Positions 47,564-58,345 of a stretch of DNA of 64,000 nt are shown here, piece by piece (the stretch's first letter is position 1; every line of letters begins with the position of its first letter). This DNA is from Prochilodus magdalenae (lineage: Eukaryota > Chordata > Actinopteri > Characiformes > Prochilodontidae): contig JAMWET010004998.1 of the NCBI GenBank assembly GCA_024036415.1, positions 438,001-502,000 on the forward strand, in the 5' to 3' direction. Both the position numbers and the translations under genes were made by a program. The notes beneath the pieces are model-generated. The model was not told the origin of the DNA, made no database searches, and saw only the letters and a list, made by a program, of their open reading frames with translations.

Positions 47564-47564
47564 T
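47476..47564. repeat. (TA)n microsatellite
   Basis: About 40 TA units with one phase slip near 47556. Self-complementary and probably length-variable. Confidence 0.95.
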
Positions 47565-47569
47565 TTTTT

Positions 47570-48094
47570 TTTCTGGAAACTTTCTTGCTGAATCTCAAAG
47601 GGGTGTAAAATTGTTTTCTGAGTAAACATGTCCTTGGAATGCGCTACAGGATATTTTTTTCTCTGGTTCTATCATGACATCTTACATCTCAGCTGTGCAA
47701 AACTGTATAATGTGTCAGTTTGATCGGTGAAGGTGTTTACGATACGGTTTAGTGTTTGGTCTGGGATAGCACACCTAATTCAGTTCAACAGCTCATTACC
47801 AAAATTTGATTCGGGAGCATTAGAACAAACATGAACCACTTCCAGGAAAGCCTTACACTCAAGGGTCAGCTTCTTTTGCCCTTCACCAAACAGTAGGTCT
47901 TCATTAGATTAAATAATAAATGAAGACTGTGGGGTATAATTCTTTCATAAAGTGCCTGCATGATACAGTATGAAAAATATTACACTGTTTTGCAGTAAAT
48001 AATATAATTTATTAAAATGTTAACCCCAATGAATTAGTGACTATTTAGCAAAGTAATGATTGTTATGCTTCTCAGTCAATCACAGATGTACATT
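47570..48094. other. Unassigned DNA
   Basis: Nothing recognised. Confidence 0.4.
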
Positions 48095-48330
48095 TTAAGG
48101 GACAGACTTCTGATTTCTATCCCAGCACTCTTTAAACAGAAGGCAGGAAACACCCAGTCCATCACAGGGCAGACACACAGATGTAAGAATTCTCTCCCAC
48201 ACTCACACCTAGGGGAGACCCACACAGACACAGGGAGAACATGTAAACTCCACACAGCTTGGAATCAAACCCAGGCTATCTTGCTGTGAGGCAACAGCAC
48301 CTACCCCAACACTGCCCCACCGAGCTGTAA
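48095..48330 (+). repeat. Teleost interspersed repeat, forward
   Basis: CAGTCCATCACAGGGCAGAC, CACACAGACACAGGGAGAAC, ATGTAAACTCCACACAG and AACCCAGGCTATCTTGCTG occur in order (48156-48290). From memory this is a dispersed repeat in many teleosts. The superfamily is not identified. A related piece in reverse is at 54945. Confidence 0.65.
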
Positions 48331-50189
48331 TGTTCTAAAACATTATATTTTGCATACTGTCTAATTAAGCTTTGTCTAAAATGCTCTTTCAGAACCTCTG
48401 TGTCTGTTTACGCCATGTGTCTCAATGAGCCCAGTGTGCTCTGATTGGTCAGCTTCCCTGCTATGTTGTTTTGAAAGGAGCTGAAAGTGGTAGCAGCATG
48501 GTGCTACAAGTCCCACCTACAGGCAGCTTATGGCTGTTTTAGTATCAAATAATGATAAGGCAAAGCATGGAGAGATCTCCTTTCTGCAAAACAAGATATT
48601 CATGACAACAGCTTTTCATCATAAAAAGCATTTCCTCTTTTGCATACTAAATAATGGTGGCATGTGTTAAAATGTACAAATTTACAATATAAAATTTAAA
48701 TTAAATGTAATAAGGGATGTTTCACGGCAGATTGTAGATGGATTATATGAGCTGAAAACACATTAGGGACTTTTAACTGAACATGGTTGAATATTCTGTT
48801 TTATCTCTACCAAAACAATACACACTACACTACCAAAACTTCAGAACACTGGCCAGTATCATGTTCATCATCACTCTTTTTATAACATTCTCAAAAAAAT
48901 ATAACTATAATAAGATAAATATATCATTTAAACCAATAACTTAGTTTCAAGTTCATATCACTCATTTCCCCTTAAGAAATTAATGTGTATATTGTGCTCC
49001 AGAATAGCAGAGGTGACACTAAGCCACTTTGCTAAAATGTTTACTTATTTTACTTTATCTCTAAATACTGGCACATTTCCCATATTGCTGCCTCCTTAAC
49101 AAGGGCATCATAATGATTAACATAAAGCAGATGTAGAATATATGGTCCTACATTCTTATATTTGAATAATATGTAATAGTAATAACGAGTGTATTAAGTG
49201 TATTCCGTGCAGAAAACAAATTAGGCAGGTTTGAGTGGCCTTTTTAAAGGCCCAGTGAGGCTATTAAAGTTGGCCATGAAATAGCTTTACAGGTACTCTC
49301 TCATCTGTTTCATGAGGACTGGTGGTGCAGTCCTGGAGCAGGCGTTCAGGTCACACCAGCTTCCACCTTTTCCCTGCTAGATTTATCAGGTTATCCGACT
49401 GAAATCTGCTGTGAAATTAGCCTGCATAATACAGATGCCTGTGGAGCTGTTTTTGCAGTTTGTATGTAATTGAGTTTGAGCTGAGCTCAAAATATAGTGG
49501 TAGAGTGGACCCATGGCGCTGGACCTTCTGACTCTATAGAAACTCTAATGTGGAAACATAAAAAGACATTTCAGCAGTTAAGACATTAGTTAAGGCCAAT
49601 GGAACCAGACAAACTGTCAGGTGGCTATTATGGGAGGTCACAATGTCAAAAATATAACACACATGCTTACCAGTGTGAACAGCAAAAACACATTGAATCT
49701 GCAATTTTTTGTTTTGATTTGGGACACTTACTGGTATTGGAATCTGATACGTATTGGATATGTGGCAACATGACTCGCAGATCAGAATTCATACAACTTT
49801 TACCTAAATCCAAAACAACATTTGTCATAATTCCTTTAACATTATGGGTTAATGGTTGAAAGTGGTCATAGGAGAACAAGGCCACAGTGTCAAAGAGTAG
49901 GATTTAAAAGCCTGAAGGTTTTAAGTACAGCTTAAAGAAACAAAGGACAAAACTAAGGTTTTCCCTGAGGCCAGATAACATGCCCTTTTTTACAGTGATC
50001 TCAAAGGCATTCTGAGTTACTAACCCACCTAATGATAGCTCCTGTGATTCCGGTGGAGACAAAAGATGCAGACTTGCATCTGTTGGCAGTTTTGATTGTT
50101 TAACTCTGGATGAGCGTGCCACATGAAGCATTGTTCTTTTCTGCATACAGGTCATTTTAGGGCTGTGGTCTGTTCTGACTAATGTTGGA
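48331..50189. other. Unassigned DNA
   Basis: Frames at 49599-49885 and 49904-50155 on both strands have no domain. Nothing else recognised. Confidence 0.4.
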
Positions 50190-50470
50190 TATAGGTCACA
50201 TTGAACTTAGAGGTTCGTTGTGAATAGTTTAACAAGAAGCACCATATTTTTATTCTGTTCTTGACCTTTCTTATAAAGGCCTCCAGGTCGTCCAGCTTTT
50301 CCACCATACCATCCTAACCACCAATTGTGAATCTTCCTCCCATTCGTCTTTTCCATTTTATGTTCTGCATACAGGTTGAACAGGTATGGAGATAGTGGGC
50401 AACCACATCTAATTCTTTTGCCAACTCAGAATCATTCTGCTTCTCTATTTTCTAAGATTGTGGATTGCTG
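50190..50470 (-). mobile_element. LINE reverse-transcriptase fragment (RTE-like)
   Basis: On the minus strand RCGCPLSPYLFNLYAEHKME (about 50410-50350) is the RT box just before the YADD site in RTE-like endonuclease/RT proteins. LDDLEAFIRKVKNR, from another frame, follows at about 50295-50255. The YADD box between them has been deleted. Frame changes and stops show decay. It belongs to a different family from the L2-like fragments. Confidence 0.6.
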
Positions 50471-51304
50471 ATTAATAAATAATAATAAATAATAAACCAA
50501 ATTGTGTCCAGCATTGCTGGCTATTAGTCTTTCACCTTGTTGCTTGTTGGCTAGCAAACTTTAGGCTTGAGGTAAGGCTAAGAGGGACATGCTATGTAAC
50601 ATGTAATGACAACCCAATGGTTTTAGGAACTTTCAGTAATATCTTAGATAGTAAAAGTGTAGCTTAAATAATATCTGGTCCACAATAATGCTGTGGTCAA
50701 AAACTGACCAATGATGAATAAAGTAAATGGGGTGGATAAACTGTGCAGCAACCAATTGGCTACAGTGTGTAAATGTACATGTGGACCTCTGAGGTGGGTG
50801 GGGTGGGTACAAGAAAGGAGCTTCTAATAGGTTGTATATGCTCTTTTTAATAGAATGTATTTGATAGAGGAAATATTGCTAAGTTTTAATTCTAGTGAAC
50901 CTTTGATTGTTTTCTTGGCTTGTTTCTGCTTTCCAATGCTCCAGGATTAGACATGACCTCACATGTTTATTCATTTTACGTGTTTGCTTAGAACCATGTT
51001 TATTTATGAAGTCAGAAATGGAGATTGTGGCATGGAGACTACACCTGAGAGGTACAAGTATAGACCTGCCCTGTCTATAGCAATAGGAAAAAGTTTGTAT
51101 TAGGCTACATGTGTGTCAGTCCTGTTGTGGAGGGTTTGACCTTTCATAAGGATATCATGTAATTAATTATTTCACTCTTTCTGAACCTTCTTTTGGCCCC
51201 AAAGTTAAAGAATATCATAGACATATATTATACAGATAAGCACTACCTCATCATGTAAAATGCACTTGCAATTAAAATGATTTCACCTGCGTTACAAATG
51301 ACAT
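50471..51304. other. Unassigned DNA
   Basis: Nothing recognised. Confidence 0.4.
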
Positions 51305-52430
51305 TTATTAGCAAAATAGACACATTTTGAGCTGTTTGCAATAAACCAATCAAACAACATCAATTTAAATAGCTAATATAACAAGTGCTTTCTCTCCTGC
51401 AGTTTTAGAGTTATTCAAAACCTTGGGTAGAATTCCACATGAGAGCACACATTTTGAAATCAATTGTTCAAAACACACCTGATGCAGCACATCAAGTGTG
51501 TTATTAGTTGCATCAGGTGTGTTTGAGATTAAACCAATCAAATACCTAGACGGGCTAATGGTTTGTTGTTTGTGGTGTTTGATTGTATGTTAGAAATATA
51601 ATATAAGTCATGAGAGTTGTCCAAAAAGAGATCATTGGTTTGCACAAACCAGGAAAAGGATACAATACGTAGGCACGTCATGTTCCTACAGATACAGTGT
51701 GAAGCATATCTCCAGGTTAAAGCAACACCGGCTACTCTATCTGGACATTGCAAAACAAGGAACCATCCGACACCAGATTTCTGAGCAGGCAGGTTTTCAG
51801 AAACCCTGGAGTGACGGCAAAAGACCTGCAGCATGATTTGGTGGCAGTAGTACATGAGGTTATAGTAAGGCTGATACTAAACACTAAGAGCCTCCCTGTC
51901 TGAATTCCAAGATGTGCACCTTTACTGACCTTGCTTCCGCTAGCACTGGAAACCTGCAGCATGTAAAGAGAAAGATGGATTCAATCAAGTATCTGGAAAT
52001 CCCAAGAGAAGACGTCAAGCCTTCTGTGAGGAAGCTGAAGCTTGGATGTCACTGAACTTTCCAACAGTACAGCGATCCCAAGCATACCACAAAGTCCACC
52101 AAGGCTTGGCTTCAGAAGAAGTTTTAAAAGATTGTGGAGTGGCCATCTCAGCTGCCTGACCTGAAAAAGAAGATGTTTGCAGCTGGTAAACCCAAAAACA
52201 TTAGTGAACTGGAAACCATTGCTCATGAGCAATGGGCTAAGATTTCTCAGGAATTCTGACAGCAGTTGGTCGTCTGGCTATGCATCATGTTTGCAGCAGG
52301 TCACAACAGCAAAGATGTGCTGTACACAGTATCACTTGTTATAATAGCTGTGCTGAACTGTATGAATAGTTTTTTGTTTGATTGGTTTATTGCAAACAGC
52401 TGAACATTTGTAAATTTGGCTAACTAATCC
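51305..52430 (+). mobile_element. Tc1-like transposon family F with long terminal inverted repeats
   Basis: A 28-bp perfect inverted repeat (51330-51357 and 52374-52401) sits inside a weaker one of about 55-60 bp. The transposase is readable in pieces. IGLHKPGKGY lies at about 51632-51660. LDIAKQGTIRHQISEQAGFQ lies at 51740-51800. MDSIKYLEIPREDVKPSVRK lies at 51974-52035. FQQYSDPKHTTKSTKAWLQK (about 52057-52120) keeps the second catalytic Asp. VEWPSQLPDL is at 52137-52166, after which the PIE box with the Glu is lost. The region around the first catalytic Asp is degraded. Frameshifts make it inactive. A hairpin has been added at 51471-51524. Confidence 0.8.
51471..51524. repeat. Hairpin inside the Tc1 element
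   Basis: Arms of 16 bp, AAACACACCTGATGCA at 51471-51486 and its exact complement at 51509-51524, enclose 22 nt. The arm motif resembles ends of common teleost non-autonomous DNA repeats, so it may be a tiny insertion. Confidence 0.75.
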
Positions 52431-53064
52431 AAAGCCATGCAGGTTGACTAATGCTGACTAATGCTACACTGTACACTTCTATTCATAAATTTATGGGGAC
52501 TAGAAATGGGATTTTCATTTATTTTCTACATGAATATTTCACAATATCCGCAGCGTTGTGTTATTTTTTGCCATTTTTGTTTTTTTGAAAAACATAAAGC
52601 TGAGCTGTTCAGATTACTCGAGTCAGCGCCTAGAGCAATGTTTTCTTTTATCGATGCATGTGTTATAGTGAATACCCACTTAGAAATTCAGACAGGCAGC
52701 TTACAAACCCAAGGTCTAGACTAAATAGGTTTAAAAAATCATTGTATTTGTCAATTATGCTTTTCAACCAAGATAACAGACCACTCAGACAAGTGCACAA
52801 AACAGTCCAATTTGTGATAATAACTTTTTTATTACAGGGCATTGAGTTCAATAGTAGTAGAACAATGCTGTGAACATTCAGCCCAAGGAAAAGTGTATGG
52901 TGATGTGGTATTATCACAATTACCTTAACATCTCACATTTCACACCTCATCTGTGAATGTTTCATTATGTGCATACAATGTCTCCAGTGTCTGCTACTGT
53001 GGCATCTATCAATCAATCTATCAAGATATACAAACCAACCACTTCGGCAAGTACTTGTATCTGC
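52431..53064. other. Unassigned DNA
   Basis: Several overlapping short frames on both strands (52461-52917) without domains. Confidence 0.4.
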
Positions 53065-53600
53065 AGTCTTTGGCCACTTTATTAGCACCACATACCATAT
53101 AGGAGCATTTTGTAGATCTACAGTCACAGACTGTAGTCAATATGATTTACTGCATAACTTGTTAGCATGCTCTTATCCTGTTCTTCAGCAGTCCAGGAAC
53201 CACCATAGTGACGGTTAATGGATCGCTGAATAGTTATCATTCTCAGCACTGCACTGACACTGATGTGGTGATGCTGTCTGTACGAATATTAACATGGTGT
53301 CCATTCACTGTGCATTCTAATAGACACTCCTGCCTTCTTGGTCCATCTTATAGATAAGAGTCTGATAGCTCATCTATTGCTGCACAGTTTGTGTTGATCA
53401 TCCTCTAGTCTGTAATCAGTGGTCAGAAAGCGCTGTTGGCTGGATAGTTGTGGTTGGTGGACTATTCTTAGTCCAGCAGTGAAATTGAGGGGTTTAAATA
53501 CACCAGCAGCACTGCTGTGTCTGATCCATTCACAGCAGCGCAATACACACTAACACAACACCACCACGTCAGGGTCACTGCAGTGCTGCCAGTAATGTGA
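53065..53600. repeat. Fold-back interspersed repeat, both arms
   Basis: The left arm, TCTCAGCACTGCACTGACAC at 53241-53260, returns near the right end as the complement at about 53568-53588. The ATCAGACTCAGCACAG-type and TGAAT words also pair across the centre, around 53370. The arms are long and imperfect. The left half aligns with 26262-26685. It has no coding potential. It is probably a non-autonomous DNA element; terminal duplications are not clear. Confidence 0.7.
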
Positions 53601-53754
53601 TATGTAATGTATTGCCTGGCTAGTAGCAGTGCAGACACATTTTTTGGCAGCATGGACATTTGTATCTTATAAAGGGCATTCCACAGAAAGCTTGTAACAG
53701 ACATTAATGTGTATGTTACCTTGTATGTTACAGTATTACAGTAATTTCTTCAGC

Positions 53755-54000
53755 AGAAGGTTAACATACACTCATCACCAACAGGACTGAAACTTGGTGG
53801 GTAGCTCTGACATTGTGATACATATGAATGGTTTAAGTTTTATCATTGGCCACACAAGCATGGATGAGGGCCTTACCTCTGTACCTGACTGACCCAACAG
53901 CCACCATTTTGGACATTCAGCGAGCAGTAATGCCCTTCATCAATCATCTTGTTGCTGTCAGTACCATTGGCAGATGCATGCACGCAGACTGACGGTCTTC
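53755..54000 (+). mobile_element. Tc1-like transposon family A, copy 4: N-terminal part
   Basis: The leader AAACTTGGTGGGTAGC then TCTGACATTGTGA (53790-53820) matches the other family A copies. One frame reads LYLTDPTATILDIQRAVMPF at 53878-53940, the N-terminal binding domain, and stops at about 53992. Nothing of the catalytic core follows. Confidence 0.7.
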
Positions 54001-54944
54001 TAGTGTACAACAGGTCTGTGCATTTTCCCACTCTAACAGTAGATATGTGATTGTTAGGATACTGCTAGTTTTTGCACTTACAGGCATTTCTAAGGCTTCT
54101 AGAATATTTATGGGTTCCCGTGTGATATGAACATGTAGAGGAAAAGCTAGTGTAATTATTTATTTATTTATTTATTTGCAGTAGTACTACCAAAAGAGAT
54201 ACACAATGACAAGAATTTTAAACTTTCTTAAAACTTTGTGACACCAAAACTTCACACACACAAAGAAGAGAGAATTGGGTAGAAAGAAGGGGGTAAAGGC
54301 TGTAAATAAGGTAGTTTTGTACCCAGCAGAGACTGTTTGTTTTTGTAGAGTATCCAGCAGAGGTGACTCATCAGTGGCCTGAGCAAAGGTCTAGTAGCTT
54401 CTTCAACCCTTCTCCGCTTTCGCTTGTATTAAACGGAAATAGCCCACTTCCTATCCCTAAGGTCTGCTACAGGTCAACTGCTGTAATCATCCTCTGGTTC
54501 TGGAATGTATTTTGAGATGTTGTTATTGTTATTTCTTGTAGATTGAATCTATATCATGTAAATGGATATGTTATTATTTCACACATCTCATTAAATCATG
54601 TTTAGGAAATAAATAAAAAAATGCTGTCATATTTTGTAAAATAAGTTGACAAAACATTGTCAACAAAAATACATAAATATTGTGTATCATAACAATGTAC
54701 TAATGTAATAAACTTTTGACCCATCTGTAGTAGTGCAGACTGAAGCCCAGCTAGTGCTCTTTCTGGGTAGGATAAAATGTGTGATGGTGGATTTTTATCA
54801 TAATTCAGTTTTTAAATGGTATTTAAAGTAATTCACTTTTGGCAGACTGCAGAAGACAGTCGAGACGAGAGTGAGAGGGCAATACAGAGTTTTTCTAAAC
54901 ATTCCTGGTCAAATGTTTTCTAAGTTTTGTCAAAATGACACATT
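54001..54944. other. Unassigned DNA with a short (ATTT)n
   Basis: 54157-54178 is an (ATTT)n microsatellite. Nothing else recognised. Confidence 0.45.
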
Positions 54945-55120
54945 GCAGAGTCTGCTCCAGTGCACAAACACATGCATCCAGGTGAAATGGAGGTGCTAAA
55001 CTGCCCCCTAGGTGTGAGTGTGTGGATGTGTATTTCTGTCTGCCCTGTGATGGACTGGCGGCCTGTCCAGGGTGTGACTGTATATGATGTATCCGCTCAT
55101 TGGTTGGAACACTCAGCCAC
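54945..55120 (-). repeat. Teleost interspersed repeat, reverse
   Basis: GCCCCCTAGGTGTGAGTGTG and GCCCTGTGATGGACTGGCGG then CCTGTCCAGGGTGT (55003-55076) are the reverse-strand form of the same broad repeat as 48095-48330. The 62-codon frame over it is incidental. Confidence 0.65.
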
Positions 55121-55170
55121 TATTCCCTTCATGGGACATTGGGGATGAAAACTTCAAACTTTGATTTTCA

Positions 55171-55642
55171 TCTTGGCTAAAAAGACGCCACTGTCTATTT
55201 TTAAGTAAGTAAATCCTTTAATAATTGAGAGTCTTTTATTAGAAAATTGCAGCAGTAACTATTTCAGCTGGCAATAATTATTTAACCTCAGCTGATGCAG
55301 TGATTATCTTCTCATTTCTTAAACAACCAGTTCAGAAGAACCATGGTCCGTGTTTAAAAAGCGCCGAAATTATTGGTCTGCCAAAAAAGCCAAAAAAACA
55401 ACTAAGGGGAAGTTAAATTGACTGGAAGAATAGTGGTGAACCATCAACTTCACAAAAGAAATATGTTGATCAAAAATCTTGAATGGTCATAATTTGGCAA
55501 AGGTAAATCATAATAAAATAGTAAAACCATTTCTATGTTTAATAGTGAAAGTAGAAGCATTTCCACATGGATTCTCAGTAACCAAAGCTACAAGGTGGCC
55601 CAACAAAATACTAGTGTGTGCATGGATGGGGCTATGTATAAA
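55171..55642 (+). mobile_element. Tc1-like transposon family C, internally deleted copy
   Basis: CAGCTGGCAATAATTATTTAACC, AGCTGATGCAGTGA, ACCATCAACTTC and GTGAAAGTAGAAGCATTTCC-like blocks align in order with 15118-15390. The tail, CAAAGCTACAAGGTGGCCCA, aligns with about 16048. The whole catalytic region in between is deleted, giving a MITE-like derivative. The terminal repeat is degraded on both sides. Confidence 0.7.
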
Positions 55643-56179
55643 TATACATGTGGTCTTTTGACGCTGTAAATTACAGCGGTTATATATTAATTACTGACGA
55701 TTATATATCCATTCTGATGAAGATTATTTTGTCCATTCATATGGCTATGAAAAAACTGCACTGAGTTTGTAACTAATAAATATTCTATTTTTGTATATTT
55801 TTACAACAAATACCAAATAAGATGATCATGACTGGCTGCACATAATACATTTAATTATGATCCATTATTTGAATTATGGGGTGTTTGTCCAGTATTTAGA
55901 GCTGTAATGCGTACATTAGCTCATTTGGTGGATTTGTTTAAGCACACAATGTCTCAGTTTTACTGATTAAAGGGGATTTGCATAGTAAGCGCATTTTATT
56001 TTATTTCCATTGCTAAGATTCTGAATCAGAATCCTTGTAATATGGCGTTAAATTTCTGTGCTGGCGTCAGCATAAACTAGTACGGACATGAAAACCGCTG
56101 GCATCTGGTTTAAAAATTTCATACCTGTGCATCACAAACATGAAACTTTTGTAGATGCTCTTAGGAGTTTGTGTAGTTC
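55643..56179. other. Unassigned DNA
   Basis: Nothing recognised. Confidence 0.4.
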
Positions 56180-56900
56180 ACATTTCTGTTGGGTTTCGAC
56201 TTTTTTTGTTACAGGTTAAAGACGAAACAGCAACCTGTCAGTTCGAGTCTGAGCTGGAGCGCAGAATCTTTGTATTTTCTGAAAGCTTGAGAGCAAAAGG
56301 AGGTTCAGAGCTTTAAAAAAAAACAACCCTCCCTTTCTCTCAGTCTCTCTTTCACGCGCACAGAATGCATCAGTTATGGATGATTCGGCTTCTCTCTCTC
56401 TGTTTAGGAGAAATATTCATCACGAGCACACCACAAACATGAAACAGGAGTGTGTCTACTTTGCCACCTGCATTAATATTTATCAGCTGGGTGGTGCTTT
56501 ATAGACTCAGACCAGACATGCCACTTTAACTCTTCATCACACTCCCTCCCAGTCCAACATCCCTAATGCATAAAAGATGCACTGCTCTTATCTTCAATGG
56601 AACAAATATTGCTGTCAAACAGGGGGACGTCTGTTTAACAGCACAGCCATGCAAAACGAGGCCATGTTGTCAGAAAAATGGAACTGAACTACCAGCCATG
56701 CTTTTATTTCCACAGTTGGGTTGTCACCATGCCACAATTTAGTTTTTGAGATTGACACCAAGTGTAGTATCACAGAATTCAAAAGGCATTCACCAAAAGC
56801 ATGAGGAAAAGGCCTCATTATTGACTTTTCTTTTTAGGAAAAACGCTCCTGATTGATTCTGGCAGATTATCCATTGACTCTTTTCGATTCAGCGAAAGTT
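56180..56900. promoter_or_regulatory. Candidate conserved non-coding cluster
   Basis: Transposon-free. 56465-56500 has GCATTAATATTTATCAGCTG and 56560 has CTAATGCATAAAAG-type words. A short CT-rich tract is at 56330-56350. Inference only. Confidence 0.25.
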
Positions 56901-57544
56901 GTCATAGTAGAGAAAACATTACAGCAGTGTTGTTTACGAATATGAATGCAGGTAAAGTTTCTAGATATAGAAACTGGGTTATTATTATTATTATTTTCCC
57001 ACTTAAAAGTGGTAGGAATCCATGTTTTAAAACTCTGCACTAAATGAATGGCTAAGATGTTAGGTATTCTGAGTGGTTTGGTGGGAAATGCCTCGTTTGT
57101 ACTGATGACCAGATGTCCAGAGTTTAATGCTCCTAAAATCTTCCTTACAAAAAGTTAAAACTTGGAAATGGTTTTGATTAGTTGACGAAAACCTTAGACA
57201 TTGTTTTTGAATTGTTCCCAATTTGTTCTAAAACATAATTTTAAGTACATACATGGTGGAGAGATACATGTAGGGTGTTTTAAGGCAAGTAGTCCTTTGA
57301 TGAACACTTATTATTGTCAGATTTATCACTATTTTACCATTATATATTTAAAAAAAATACACAGAAACACCATATACATATCTATTTAAATATCCCTGAT
57401 CCATGATACAGATGGGTTGAGGTGACTCTGATGGCTAAGGTAAGTAAACGCCAGTCATGTAAAGTGAGTGGGAACCGGCAGCAATATCACTGCTGTCATT
57501 TCATTTATCTGTCTTATAAGGATTGATGACTGTTAGAACGCCCT
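56901..57544. other. Unassigned DNA
   Basis: 56982-56995 is a short (ATT)n. Nothing else recognised. Confidence 0.4.
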
Positions 57545-58345
57545 GCATGTTCCTGTAAGACTCTGAATTCCAATGTAACAAATTGCATGACAACCAGCTA
57601 AAAACACATTGCAATAATTGAATATAGACATCATAAAGGCATGGACTTGCTTTGAAACATCGAGTAAAGATAGCATGTCAATTTTACATATGAATGTAGT
57701 TTTAGAAAATTGTTTATATAAAAATCATACGACAAACCAAAGACAAATGTTACACCAGACTCCTTGACTACAGCTTTTGGTTTCACCATTAAGCTCTAGG
57801 GTGATAACTTCAATCTCAACTCAATCCCCAATACCAGTACCTAGGATTTGTTATGATTTAGGGGAAGAATGTTTCTAGTGAGCCAAGCTTTAATGTCTTT
57901 ACCACTGTCTTCCCTTTTATGTAACAATGAAGCTGAATCTGGCTGAACCGATAAGTAGATCTGTGCATCGTCAGCATAAAAATGAAAACCTACATTCATG
58001 GATTACATGTCCCAGGGGCTGTTGGCAGAGTGAGAACAATGCAGGGCCTAAAACAGAACACTGTGGGACACCATAATGCAGTCTTTTAGGGTCTGAACAA
58101 TCACTGCTGCTAACATATTAGTAACAAATGATCAGTTATGATCTAAACAAGGATAGAACTTGGCCATCCAATCCAACTAGATCTTTTAACCTGTCAACTA
58201 AAATTCCATGCTCAGTAGTTTCAGATACTGCACTCTAATCCAAGAGTCCAAGAGCACCAAAAGAGAAACACAGTCATAATCAGAATCCACTTTGGCTGTG
58301 ATTCTGTGCTAAGTTACCTCCTGAAGCCTGAGCACCTAATGTGTA
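57545..58345 (-). mobile_element. L2/Rex1-like LINE with most RT boxes readable
   Basis: Minus-strand order is complete. LVLLD (about 58262) opens the first catalytic box, now frame-shifted. YGVPQCSVLGPALFSL at 58077-58029 is the GVPQGSVLGP box with Gly to Cys. FYADDAQIYLSV at 57982-57949 is the active site, with both Asp kept. VKESGVTFVFGLSYDF at 57775-57725 is the next block. HAFMMSIFNYCNVFLAG lies at about 57640-57590. From YADD onward it is open in one frame for long stretches, with scattered stops. It is a better-kept relative of the fragment at 10096. Confidence 0.75.

Noticed and set aside
47179..47629. Several 60-88 codon frames
   Set aside because: All are translations of CA, GA or TA microsatellites.
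56215..56265. TTCGAGTC box that could be a tRNA B box
   Set aside because: No A box at the right distance and no cloverleaf arms could be drawn; no tRNA gene found anywhere.
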